64,000 nt of DNA from assembly GCF_031877795.1 (NCBI RefSeq), contig NC_133971.1, positions 60,086,463 to 60,150,462 on the forward strand, given 5' to 3'. This document shows positions 27,398-37,219 of this stretch, one piece after another (within the stretch, counting starts at the first letter, position 1; every line of letters begins with the position of its first letter). This DNA comes from Strix aluco (lineage: Eukaryota > Chordata > Aves > Strigiformes > Strigidae). Under the pieces are notes generated by a model. The model was not told where the DNA came from. It made no database searches and worked only from the letters and a program-made list of their open reading frames with translations. Position numbers and translations under genes: made by a program.

Positions 27398-27504
27398 AGT
27401 GAGAGGGTTGAGATGAGGACAAAAGGAGAAGGGCAATAGAGCAATCTGTTAGGTGTAATTTTTTTTCTGTTTTTATTTGTATTGTTTGATAAGAAACGTT
27501 TGCA
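27398..27504 (+). other. Proviral 5' leader
   Basis: Untranslated leader between the primer-binding site and the first gag ATG. It is purine-rich at first and then has a T-rich stretch near 27460-27485. A packaging signal would be expected here, but nothing specific can be recognised. Confidence 0.6.
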
Positions 27505-28158
27505 ATGCTGGCCAATTTGCTTGCGTGGTGGGGCTGGATTAATCCTTATATCCACTGTGTGTTCCCAGTGCTGGTGTTTGTTCTCAGTGGAAAATGTGTC
27601 AAGGGTCTTGTTTTGCTATACTGGCTACTGACTGCTTTTAATGGGCTTGCATCACTGATTGTGGGGGTGAACCAGTACCTGTTTGCTGCCTGGGCTTTTG
27701 TTAGGGGTCTCACCCCCTCTATGGGTGAGCCAGGGGAAGAGATCCTCTCGGTTTTTGAGAGTTTCAGCTATCCCTGGAGCACCCAGGCCAGTGTGCTTGC
27801 GCCACTGTGCTTTCTAAATGACTGCCAGATCTTGTTTTGGGCCATGCGGTATTTCTCCAACAATAGCACCACCCGGAAACCTGCTCCGAGGGCAGATAGT
27901 TATAAATGGCAAGGTGTGTGGGAAAAGATGGGCAAGTGCCTGAGTCAGTGGTCACCCCCAATGCTTTGGGATTTCACTCCCGAACAAGTGCAGAGTCCTG
28001 ATAAACTGGTGGAGTGTTTGGAAAAGGTGTGCTGCCAACCTGACAAACCCCGGGAAACACAAACCCTTGCGATGTGCTGGGGGCTTGCCCATGCCTACCG
28101 TGTCATCTTTAACACTGTTCACTGCCCTCAAGGGGGGAGAAGGGGCTGCAGGATCTGA
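27505..28158 (+). pseudogene. gag, N-terminal part with hydrophobic segments
   Basis: A 217-codon open frame starting at the first good ATG after the leader. It would be the N-terminal region of Gag, the structural polyprotein. Residues about 12-28 and 32-55 are strongly hydrophobic, with a further hydrophobic stretch to about 65, suggesting membrane-associated segments close to the N-terminus. The rest is Trp- and Cys-containing and has no domain I can name. The true Gag frame appears to shift to the +1-relative frame between about 28067 and 28158, because the next Gag block continues in the other frame (28067-28465). I assign it to gag by position and continuity, not by recognised motif. 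Confidence 0.7.
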
Positions 28159-28465
28159 AAGTGAACTTACTGGTGCAGCAGCTGGGCCAGTGGGACAGGC
28201 AGTGCCAGTACCAGTCTCTTCCACCAGGAGAGCAGCTGGGCCAGAGGGACAAGCAGTACCAATATCAGTCGCTCCAATATGGAAAACCAAATATACCAAA
28301 ACATCCCCTCGCAGTGTACAGGGTGATGATGAACCAGGCCCATCACGAGAGCAGGAGGAAGAGCCGGAGGTAATCATCCGATCTCTATCCCTGAGTGAGT
28401 TGCGAGATATGCGGAAGGATTTCAGCCGCCTTCCAGGTGAGCAAATTTGCACCTGGCTGCTCTGA
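28067..28465 (+). pseudogene. gag, middle part
   Basis: An open frame in the same frame as the downstream gag block. Its first half overlaps the N-terminal frame and is rich in Gly, Ala, Pro, Val and Gln, like a linker. It then has an acidic stretch and the block RSLSLSELRDMRKDFSR, which resembles the start of a capsid-like domain. It ends at a TGA (28463-28465) after Thr-Trp-Leu-Leu. The same frame reopens at once, so the TGA is a nonsense mutation, probably from a CGA arginine codon. Confidence 0.7.
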
Positions 28466-28495
28466 TGCTGGGATAGTGGAGCTGCTGGTTTTGAA

Positions 28496-29344
28496 TTGGA
28501 GGGGAGAGAGGCCAAGCAGGTGGGACCTTTAGCCAAGCAGGCTGGTATTGACAAGGCAATAGGGAAACAGGCTCAAACCCTCAGCCTTTGGAGGCGACTC
28601 CTGCTTGGTGTGAGGGAGAGGTACCCCTACAAGAATGATGTTCTATGTCGGTTAGGCAAGTGGATCGACATGGAGAAAGGCATTCAAAACCTCAGGGAAT
28701 TGGCTGTGTTTGACATGGTCTATGGTGATCTGAACGATGAGTGGTCACCAATGGATCCAGATCAGGCCCCTTGCACACAGTTGATGTGGCGGAAGTTCCT
28801 GCAAAGTGGACCAGAGGCACATTCCAAAGCATTAGCAGTAGTGTCCTGGTGGCGAGACACCCAGACTCAGACAGTGGACAAAGTGATTATCCAGCTCTGG
28901 CAATATGGGGGAAATCTCCCTTCCTCCCAACATGCTTTGGTTTCAGCTGTAAAGGAACTGTCTCAGAGGCTCCAGCAAGTGGAAGAGGACATGTCCTACG
29001 TTCCACCTGCACGGGTCGATGTCTCAGCTATTAGAAGCAGGCGCTTCCCCACCCAAGAGAAGGGCAGTGGAAGGTACACACCACGGGGCACCCTATGGTT
29101 CTTCCTCTGCAACCATGGGGAAAACACGAGGAGGTGGCACGGACAGCCCACTTCTGCCCTAGCTGCACGAGTACAGCAGCTGAAAGGGAAGACCACCAAG
29201 AGAAACGCAGCTCCAGTGTCCAGTTGGAAATCCCCCAGACAGAATAGAATGGCCAACACTATGCTTGACCCTCTTGAGGGGACCAGGAAGTCATTCTTGC
29301 AGGAGTCACTCTTAGATCAAGCGAGTGATGGTGAGCAGGATTAG
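28496..29344 (+). pseudogene. gag, capsid-like C-terminal part
   Basis: A 282-codon open frame continuing gag in the same frame after the TGA at 28463. It is helix-rich, with many Trp and Leu, as in a retroviral capsid. Near residue 198 is the block GTLWFFL followed by Gly-Glu-Asn-Thr-Arg-Arg-Trp and a basic Ala-Ala-Arg-Val stretch, which I recognise as a hallmark of ERVL-type Gag. No Cys-His-Cys zinc knuckle is visible, as usual in this group. The frame ends at TAG 29342-29344, which may be the natural gag terminator, since the protease continues in the same frame beyond it. Confidence 0.82.
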
Positions 29345-29791
29345 ACGGGCCCTGCCTCCAGCCGGGTGGCGGAAAGGGATAATTGGATTTACTGTAAGGT
29401 GTGGATCTGATGGCCTGGCACATCAGACCCACAAGAATATAAGACCTTGGTAGACACTGGCACACAGTGCACCCTGATGCCATCAAGCCACAGTGGGGTC
29501 AAACCCATCTGCATCTCTGGAGTGATGGGGGGATCCCAACAGCTGACCCTATTAGAAGCTGAAGTAAGCTTAGCTGGGAAGGACTGGCATAAGCGCCCCA
29601 TTGTGACTGGCCCAGATGCCCCGTGCATCCTAGGTATAGACTATCTCAGGAGAGGGTACTTTAAAGACCCAAAAGGGTACCGGTGGGCCTTTGGTATAGC
29701 TGCCCTGGAGGAGCTTGAGCAATTGTCCACTTTACCCGGCCTCTCAGAGGACCCCTCGGTGGTGGGGTTGCTTAAGGTTGAAGAGCAGTGA
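29345..29791 (+). pseudogene. pro, retroviral aspartic protease
   Basis: Same reading frame as gag, beginning after the gag TAG and broken once by TGA 29408-29410. The retropepsin would cut the Gag and Pol polyproteins. The active-site triad Asp-Thr-Gly lies in LVDTGTQCTLMPS (about 29447-29485), and the conserved C-terminal Ile-Leu-Gly-Ile-Asp-Tyr-Leu lies near 29627-29647. Spacing between them is normal for a retroviral protease. In-frame placement behind gag suggests expression by stop readthrough when the virus was active. It ends at TGA 29789-29791. Confidence 0.85.
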
Positions 29792-30337
29792 GTGCCAATT
29801 GCTACCAAGACGGTGCACCAGCAGCAGTACTGCACTAACCGAGATTCCCTGGTCCCCATCCATCAGCTGATCCGTCGACTAGAAAGCCAGAAGGCGATCA
29901 GCAAGACTCATTCACCTTGCAACAGCCCTATATGGCCAGTGAGAAATCCTAATGGCGAATGGAGACTGACCGTGGACTACCGTGGCCTGAATGAAGTTAC
30001 GCCAGCGATGAGTGCTGCAGTGCCGGACATGCTAGAGCTCCAGTATGAGCTGGAGTCGAAGGCAGCCAAGTGGTACGCCACGATTGACATCGCTAACGCG
30101 TTTTTCTCCATCCCAATAGCACCAGAGTGCAGGCCACAGTTTGCATTCACTTGGAGGGGTATCCAGTACACCTGGAATCAATTGCCCCAGTGGTGGAAAC
30201 ACAGCTCCACCATTTGCCATAGACTGGTCCATACTGCACTGGAGAAAGGTGGGGCTCCAGAACACCTGCAGTTCATTGATGATATCATTGTATGGGGGGA
30301 CACAGCTGAGGAAGTCTTTGAGAAGGAAAGACAATAA
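29792..30337 (+). pseudogene. pol, reverse transcriptase fingers and palm
   Basis: Continues in the gag-pro frame after TGA 29789-29791. It holds the fingers and palm of reverse transcriptase, which copies viral RNA into DNA. Visible blocks are WRLTVDYRGLN (about 29959-29991), the first catalytic Asp in ATIDIANAF (about 30077), a degraded Leu-Pro-Gln block with Trp where Gly is expected, and the YxDD-type box as Phe-Ile-Asp-Asp at 30272-30283. Both catalytic Asp residues survive; Phe replaces the more usual Tyr. A one-base loss near 30328 shifts the frame and produces the stop at 30335-30337. Confidence 0.88.
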
Positions 30338-30783
30338 TTGAAATCTTCCTGAAGGCTGGTTTTGCCATCAAGAGACAGAAAGTTAAGGGGCCGGGAAGGG
30401 AGATTCAGTTCCTAGGAATAAAATGGCAAGATGGGCGTCGCCACATCCCAATGGAGGTGATAAACAAGATAACAGCCATGGCCCCACCAACCACCAAAAA
30501 GGAGACTCAGTCTTTCCTGGGCGCTGTGGGGTTCTGGAGGATGCACATCTCAAACTACAGCCTGATTGTGAGCCCTCTCTACCATGTAACCCGCAAGAAC
30601 GATTTTAAATGGGGCCCAGAGCAACAAGCCTTTGAACAAATTAAGCAGGAGATTACCCAGGCAGTGGCTCTCGGGCCAGTCCGGGCAGGGCAGGAGATTA
30701 AGAACGTGCTCTACACCACAGCTGGGGAGAATGGCCCTTCCTGGAGCCTTTGGCAGAAAGCACCTGGGGAATCCCGAGGCTGA
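30337..30783 (+). pseudogene. pol, reverse transcriptase thumb and connection
   Basis: Continuation of pol in a different frame after the deletion near 30328. It includes the Phe-Leu-Gly-Ile block (about 30410) and the Gln-Ser-Phe-Leu-Gly-Ala-Val-Gly-Phe-Trp-Arg block (about 30508-30540) that mark the thumb and connection region of many retroviral RTs. It ends at TGA 30781-30783. A further shift near 30800 returns pol to its original frame. Confidence 0.85.
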
Positions 30784-30806
30784 CCTCTAGGCTTTTGGAG
30801 CCGGAT

Positions 30807-31495
30807 ACAAAGGCTCTGAAGCTAACTATACACTGACTGAGAAGGAGATACTGGCAGCGTACGAAGGAATTCGAGCTGCCTCAGAAGTGGTCGGCACTGA
30901 GACACAGCTCCTCCTGGCACCCCGACTGCCGGTGCTGGGATGGATGTTCAAAGGAAAGGCTCCCTCTACACATCATGCAACAGATGCCACATGGAGTAAA
31001 TGGGTTGCGTTGATAACACAATGGGCTCAAATAGGGAACCTCGACCCCCCAGGATTAGTGGAAATGATCATAAACTGGACAGAGAGCAAAGATTCTGGGA
31101 TGTCACCAGAACAAGAGGTGAAACATGCTGAGGAGGCCCCACCATATAACGAGCTGCCAGAGGAGGAGAAGCGATATGCCCTGTTCACTGATGGGTCTTG
31201 CCGCATTGTGGGAAAACATCGACGATGGAAGGCTGCGGTGTGGTATCCCACATGACGAACCACTGAAGCTGTTGACGGACAAGATGAATCGAGCCAGTTC
31301 ACAGAGGTGAAAGCCACCCAATTGGCTTTGGAGATTGCTGAGCGAGAAAAGTGGCCGAGGCTCTATCTCTACACTGACTTGTGGGTGGTGGCAAGTGCCC
31401 TGTGGATGTGGTTGCAGCAATGGAAACAGAACAACTGGCAACACAAGGGCAGACCCATCTGGGCCGCTGAAGTATGACAGGATATTGCAGCCTGG
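30807..31495 (+). pseudogene. pol, connection end and RNase H
   Basis: Back in the gag-pro frame. The first part contains Glu-Lys-Glu-Ile-Leu-Ala-Ala-Tyr-Glu, typical of the RT connection. RNase H, which degrades the RNA strand of the hybrid, starts near 31175 with the catalytic Asp in FTDGS (31184-31198). The catalytic Glu is in Phe-Thr-Glu-Val-Lys-Ala (about 31300), and the next Asp in Leu-Tyr-Thr-Asp (about 31367-31378). Two TGA stops (31253-31255 and 31475-31477) interrupt it. The last RNase H residues run on into the integrase frame. Confidence 0.85.
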
Positions 31496-32515
31496 GTGGA
31501 GAACCTCGTTGTGAAGGTGCGCCATGTGGACACCCATATGCCCAAGAGTCGGGCCACTGATGAACATCAACATAACCAGCAGGCAGACCAGGCTGCTAAG
31601 ATCGAAGTGGCTCAGGTGGACTTGGACTGGCAGCATAAAGGTGAACTGTTCATAGCCCGGTGGGCCCATGAGACCTCGGGCCACCAAGGCAGAGATGCAA
31701 CATACAGGTGGTCTCGAGATCGAGGGGTGGACCTCACCATTGACACCATCACAGAGATCATCCACGGATGTGAGACGTGTGCTGCAATCAAACAAGCCAA
31801 ATGGGTGAAGCCCCAGCGGAATGAAGATTGATGGATGAAATATAAATATGGAGAGGCCTGGCAGATCGACTACATCACACTGCCACAGACCCGCCAAGGC
31901 AAGCGCCACGTGCTCACAATGGTGGAAGCAACCACTGGATGGCTCAAAACTTATCCAGTGTCCCACGCCACCGCCCAGAATACCATCCTGGGCCTTGAAG
32001 AGCGAGTCCTGTGGTGACACGGCACCCAGAGATGATTGAGTTGGACAATGGGACTCACTTCCGAAATAACCTCATAGATGCCTGGGCAGAAGAACACGGC
32101 ATCGAGTGGGTCTACCACATCCCCTACCATGCACCAGCCTCTGGGAAAATCGAGCGCTACAATGGACTGTTAAAAACTACATTGAGAGCAATGGGGGGGT
32201 GGAACCTTCAAACACTGGGACACACATCTGACAAAGGCCACTTGGTTAGTCAACACAAGAGGATCTGCCAATCGAGCTGGCCCGGCTCAGTCAAAACTTC
32301 CACGTGTTGTAGACGGGAATAAAGTCCCTGTGGTGTGCATGAGGGATGTGCTGGGAAAAATGGTCTGGGTTAGTCCTGCGCCGGGCAAAGGCAAACCCAT
32401 CCACGGGATTGTTTTTGCTCAAGGACCTGGGTGCACCTGGTGGGTGATGCAGAAGGATGGAGAGGTCCGATGCGTACCACAAGGGGACTTGATTTTGGGT
32501 GAAAACACACCGTGA
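31496..32515 (+). pseudogene. pol, integrase
   Basis: Integrase joins viral DNA ends to the host genome. The N-terminal zinc-binding His-His-Cys-Cys module is present (His pair at 31667-31684, Cys codons at 31769 and 31778). The core triad is complete: Asp at 31868-31870, Asp at 32044-32046 and Glu at 32152-32154, with 35 residues between the last two, the canonical spacing. A Trp-rich C-terminal block (about 32395-32510) follows. Damage: TGA 31829-31831, TGA 32015-32017, a one-base loss near 32027, and a frameshift in a seven-G run at 32191-32197. The final stop at 32513-32515 is probably natural. No dUTPase or env follows. Confidence 0.88.
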
Positions 32516-32594
32516 ATTATACTGTGCTTTTGTTAATTTTTCTTTGTTAATGCTAATTGCTAAATGGCAGCTGGATGTGATGCACATGGTATAG

Positions 32595-32608
32595 AATAAA
32601 GGGGTGGA
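32595..32608 (+). promoter_or_regulatory. Polypurine tract
   Basis: AATAAAGGGGTGGA lies near the right end of the internal region and resembles the purine primer for plus-strand DNA synthesis. A normal tract directly touches the U3 start of the 3' LTR. Here eight bases (TTAAAAGT) separate it from the LTR, and the LTR is inverted. Confidence 0.65.
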
Positions 32609-32616
32609 TTAAAAGT

Positions 32617-32967
32617 TGTGGTGGTTTAGTCCCTGCCACGGTCTGAGACCACGCGGCCGCTCCCCCTCCCCCACAAAGGGAGTGAAATACAAAGCTCTGG
32701 GGCTGAGATAAGGAGAGGTTTAATACAACAGTGCAACGATGACAAAACAAACAACAACAATAACAATAACAGTAATAACAATGAACAGAGCAAGGTATGT
32801 ACCGATACAGCAGTGAGAGGAACGGCTGCACAAACCCCACGCGCTCACCGATTCTTCCCGCACTATATGGCGCCAGGAGGTGATGTCAGCATGGTATTGA
32901 ATAACCCGGCTAGAGCTTCCCCCCCACTGCTGGGGAAACTTAACCCTATCCTAGCTAAACCAGGACA
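32617..32967 (-). repeat. Right LTR of the provirus, inverted
   Basis: 351 bp. On the plus strand it reads from TGTGGTGG to CCAGGACA, the reverse complement of the left LTR. By eye about 15 positions differ from the left LTR. They include a small cluster in the TTGTTG stretch, a 1-base indel in the CATATAC segment, and scattered CpG-type changes. It keeps the ATTAAA signal and the GCGGCCGC box. Both outer ends of the provirus are therefore U3 ends. Just inside it, AAAAGT (32611-32616) is the reverse complement of the six leader bases after the left LTR. Confidence 0.95.
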
Positions 32968-32972
32968 CCAGT
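32968..32972. repeat. Provirus target-site duplication, right copy (CCAGT)
   Basis: Exact copy of 27018-27022, directly after the inverted right LTR. Confidence 0.88.
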
Positions 32973-35900
32973 CTTTAGCAGGGGCATGCCCTGAGATCTT
33001 TGTCCATGACACATTGTTGATTCTTAGCGGAGAAATACAGGAACTCAGGATATCCTAAGACCTCTGCTTTGCGCTAGGTTTGGTTGTAACAGGTCAGCAG
33101 TATGAATAAGGTCACACACATTTCGATTCCTTATGTCCCCTTTCTCCCCCAGCAGTAAAACTGTTTCTCTGAGTGGGATGTTGAGATGAAAGCATACTTG
33201 AAGTCAGCTATCATGAGCTTATGTGTAGGTGAACTATTGCTCCTGGTCAGGCAACTGCTCTGATTTTGTGTTTTTTTTGTTGTTGTTTTTTTTTTTTTTT
33301 TCCCTGGGGTTTTCATAAAATTGCTTCATTTTGGCTCGCTCAGAGATGTTGCATGTGTTAAAAGGGCAGATGGGGTTTACTCTCCCCTGGCCCTGCCCAC
33401 CCTGCAGAAACTACCCCACAACAGGAAAATTCCTCCCAGTTGCCTCCACTAATTCCTGTTCTGTTTTGCCTCTGCACCTCCCACACCACAGCCCTACCTT
33501 CCCTGAAGTGCTCTTCCCATCCCATCTGGGGATCATTGCAGTCCTCTACTGAAAGCCTTGGGAATGAGCCCCAGTGCCCTCACAGGACTTTCCCAGACTC
33601 CCCACCCTATGCACCCAGACCTGAAGAGTGTGGAGCTCCTAACCACCCCACAGGGACCTGCTTCTAGGAGGCCAAATATGCAAGTGAGAGAAGAGTGGTT
33701 CTCCACATATTAATCTTTGACATGCTCCACACATCAGGCTATGCTTTGTAAACCAAAGCTGTGTCCCATGCTGCTGTTCACCGAAGAATTTATCACATGC
33801 AGGCATCTCAGTGCGAGTGCCTACACAAAGTGCTGTGCTGTAGTCTCCTTGGTGGTACGCACGTGTTTACCTCTCGTGGTGTATCTCCACAGGCTAACCC
33901 AGTAAGTTTATGGGAAAGCAGGAGGGAAGCCTAGGATTTCAGTGCTACAGCATACTGCCTAGCAAGATTAAACAGGCAACACTGAACACTTTCTAGCAAC
34001 ATCCACAGCAGAGAGGAGGTGTTCACATCCCCACAAACAGGTCACAGGCAAAGCTGCAGACAACAAAAAAACAGTCACAACAAAAAACCAGTCATAACTG
34101 CATCTCCAGCTGTGGCAGTTCTCTTGTCTTTTCTCAGCAGCTGTCTCCTGTGTTCCACTTGTGAAAGGGAACCTTCCTCCATTGACAAGGCACCTTCACC
34201 ATAGCTTTTCTGGAGGAACTAGGCTTTTTGTGCCACTGCCAAAAGTCATGAGCAGTGACATGCAGGGTGAATTCATGTGCAGCTAACATGCAAGAGGCTG
34301 CTCACCCACTCCTAAGCTGCTGCTCTGGGCTGTTGACTCCAGCCAAAAGAGCTGCACCAGTCATGTTAGTCTCTTTTTAAGCATATCTTGAAAACAAAAA
34401 GCCACCCACAATACGTGCAAATGTTGCCCCAGAACTTCCCTTCTGTCCCCATGACTTGCATTTCTCATCAGTCAAGTACTTCTAGGAGTCTACAGCCAAC
34501 TGTATGAAGTACTACACGGAGGGACCAAGGCAGAATTGGGGCCAACGGATCTGTTTGTCGCTTTCCCATTTAAAGTCTGCTTTTAGAAAATAAGATGGTG
34601 ATTTACATGGCCCTAGGTATGATTCATTGGCACATTTTCTTTAATTTCATCTTGTACCCAGCCACCCAAAGGATCCACAGACTAAATCTGCTCAGTAACT
34701 GCTGCACACAAATGGTGACACACTAACTTGTGCCAAACCAGCAAGCCTAAACTGCAGACACTACACTGCTCTCCAGTGCCATCTCTGGGACCACAGACAC
34801 AGCTTTGTCAGGAGACCCCCCCCCCATACAAAGAGCTTTTGCAGCTTGGCAAAAGCCTGGGAGCAGGTAAGGTGTTTTTGACCCACTGGGAAGTCCTACA
34901 GCCTCCAACAACAGTGCTGTTTGAGCAGCTTTCATTTTTTGTATGAGGAAAAGTTTAGCTCAAATCTTCCTATCTCACCAGATATAACCAACTGCAGGGG
35001 CTTTTGTTTTGGACCTCATGTCTTCTTGTTGGTGACCAACACACCAGCCATGCAGTACTGGGTGTGCATTTACTGTGTGAGCTGTGCTGTGTCATGTTCT
35101 GCATCACCAGTGGTCTTTGCAGTAGACATCTCCAAATATAACACACTGCAGTGGTAAAATCAGAGACATAAAAAAGGCATAGGTGATGAAAGTTTTACCA
35201 TGTATAGTCTATCTTGAGACTAAGTGTTACATTGAAGCCCATTGAAGCTAGCACCCTCATAAAGATAACAACATCAGCCATAAAGGGTGTGCTTCGAGCT
35301 ATGGATTGAACTTGAGTTACACCTTAAGCTAGTATCATGCTGAAAATGTGTCCTCAACACCCTGCCAGTGGGGAGGTTACACTGACTGGATGAGACAGCT
35401 GTGGGAGGAACAGGGCTACTCAACAAAGCAACCCAAGCTTTTTATCAAATGTTGGGAGATAACAGGTCCTTTGGGATGAACCTACATCCCCCATCAGGCA
35501 AAATGCAGGAATTAATGATCACAGACCTAGTTCTCAGTGTGAAGCCAGAAAAACAACTTCAGAAGCTACGTCACCTGTGCGTGTGTGTGTCTTACCAAAT
35601 GTACCTGACATGGGCCCACAGAGATCACAGCAAGGCCACAACACTCACTTCAGACCTGAAAGGCAAGCTGAACATTTTGGGGAATCATCTAATCATAACA
35701 GAAGCAATGTCATAATATGACCCTTTGTCATCAAATCTGGGAGTCCTCAAGCTATGGAGGCACTGAAGCTGGCATGACTAAGGGCAGATGGCATTAAAAC
35801 TTTACTTCCAGTGATGCTTACTTCTTGTATTTAACATATAAATACACTGCTATTTAAAATAAAACCAAAATTATCAACAGTTTTCAGCTACAATGTTTCT

Positions 35901-36061
35901 TAAAAAAAAACAGTGACACAAATGTTTTATTTCCTTTCAGTTAAATTTTTAAATTTTTGTTATGAAATCAATGACAAAAGCTCTTTGACTTCAGGAAATA
36001 GCCTGTGGAATGGCCAGTAAAAATTGCAGAGTCAACTTTAAACATAACAAAACCACAGAAT
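32973..36061. other. Unassigned non-coding sequence
   Basis: No gene recognised. Open frames are short chance frames. It includes the T-rich stretch at 33265-33302, a C10 run near 34807, and a short TG repeat near 35580. Confidence 0.55.
33265..33302. repeat. T-rich low-complexity tract
   Basis: About 38 bases made of T runs broken by GTTGTTG. It could be a degenerate simple repeat or the tail of an old retrocopy on the minus strand. I see no retrocopy body beside it. Confidence 0.7.
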
Positions 36062-36400
36062 CCTTTAAAAATGTTGGCTGGAAGTGACCTGTGGAGCTCA
36101 CCCAATACAACCTCCAGCCCACAGCAGGGCCAACTAAATGAGGTTGCTCCAAGGTGGGAAGATCTCCAAGGGTGGAGGCCTGGGACCCATCCCAGACAGT
36201 AAACACCCAAAAGAGAAAAGACTCTTCTGACCTCCTGGCAATGTCCTGTACTGCAACTTGTGCCTGTTGACTCTGGGTCTGTCCCTGTGCCCTCCTGAGA
36301 AGAATCTACCTCCATGATCTCCATGCCCTCCTTCCTGGGAGCTGACTGTAGCCAAAAGGGCTCCCCTATGCTTTCACATCCCCAGGCTGAAACAAGGCAC
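36062..36400 (-). mobile_element. Old CR1 3' fragment, minus strand
   Basis: A strongly diverged CR1 tail. On the plus strand the order of landmarks matches the better CR1 copies: a Gly-Gly-Ala-Ala-type GGAAGTGACCT start, GCAGGGCCAACT, AGGTTGCTCC, ATCTCCAAGGGTGGAG, CTGCAACTTGTGCC, and CCAGGCTGAA near the end. Many indels and substitutions separate these blocks, and no open frame survives. It is much older than the copies at 15189 and 59331. Confidence 0.75.
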
Positions 36401-36502
36401 TAATCTCTGTGAATTTAAGTGATTAAAAGACTATTTGTGGTTAACACAAAAGGTCTGGAGAGGGTCAGATGAACAAGGACATGCTGAGGATCTCTACTAA
36501 CC

Positions 36503-36569
36503 TAATTGCTTAATCAGTAATTTATAGTAATTTATTTAGATGATAATCTAATCACTCATTAAGCAATTA
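36503..36569. repeat. Inverted repeat (12-bp perfect arms)
   Basis: TAATTGCTTAAT at 36503-36514 and its reverse complement at 36558-36569, with a 43-base AT-rich loop. Pairing extends a few bases further inward with mismatches. It could form a hairpin. No mature small-RNA or terminator context is evident. Confidence 0.6.
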
Positions 36570-37219
36570 CAAAAAACAATTGTCCTTGGTGTGAAGCCCA
36601 CCAGGATTAGTCAACCGAAGAAACTCCCCTCCTCAAAGACCTTGCAGACTGAAGGAGCCTACTGTCTGAAGGAGCACAGGACTCATTATGGGATGCACAG
36701 GGAAAAGCACTTGGGTATTCTGTAAAACACAGGACATTTTTAAGGGGATTGACAGAACATGTAAGACATTATGTAATGCTTAGGGAAAGGACCAAAGGAG
36801 GGAAAAAAGAAGGATCAAGATGGCTTTGGAAACAACATACATGGGAAAGCAGAGGAAAACATGGCTTAAAAGGGTTGCTTGAGTATAAACAGGTTGCTAG
36901 TCAGTGTATTCCTCTGATGGAGCCCTTCACTTCATCACCACTGTGTGCCCCATCCTCTCATTAAATCCTACTTCTTCATTGTGAGTGCAGTCTCTACTCT
37001 TAGTACATATGGGTGAACACCAGTGAACTTCAAGCTGGACTCACCAATAAGAGATCTGGATACCAGCAACTGGAGCATGGCTGCAAACCTCTGGCGTTTC
37101 CCTGTCTGGGTGCCAGCAGCAGGGGAGGCCACTGGGATGGATAAACTACCTATGCAAACGTGTGTTTGTGTGTTTTTTCATTGATTACTGATCAGATGGG
37201 AAACAGGATCAGGCTGTTA

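Larger units (their letters stand above)
27023..32967 (+). mobile_element. ERVL-like endogenous provirus with inverted LTRs
   Basis: A 5.9-kb provirus of the ERVL-like (class III) group. In order: left LTR (27023-27374), primer-binding site (27380-27397), gag, protease, reverse transcriptase, RNase H, integrase, polypurine tract (32595-32608), and right LTR (32617-32967). There is no env, and only about 100 bp separate the integrase end from the right LTR. The coding region is interrupted by nine in-frame stops (one may be the natural gag end) and at least five frameshifts, so it makes no complete protein. The two LTRs differ at about 15 positions by eye, roughly 4-5%. Oddly, the right LTR lies in inverted orientation, although the 5-bp TSD is intact. 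Confidence 0.93.

Noticed and set aside
28463..32017. UGA recoding to explain the many TGA codons in the provirus
   Set aside because: Frameshifts at several further places show the element is simply decayed. CpG deamination explains the TGA excess better.
31103..32020. 305-codon open frame on the minus strand
   Set aside because: It lies antisense to the RNase H and integrase part of pol, whose conserved motifs are on the plus strand. It is a shadow frame.
32516..32616. Search for env or dUTPase downstream of integrase
   Set aside because: Only about 100 bases lie between the integrase end and the right LTR, too short for either.
27023..32967. Two separate insertions: a 3'-truncated provirus and a nearby opposite solo LTR
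   Set aside because: The same CCAGT is found at both outer ends and neither LTR has its own pair of duplications, so a single insertion unit is more likely. The two LTRs are also more alike than either is to the other solo LTR.
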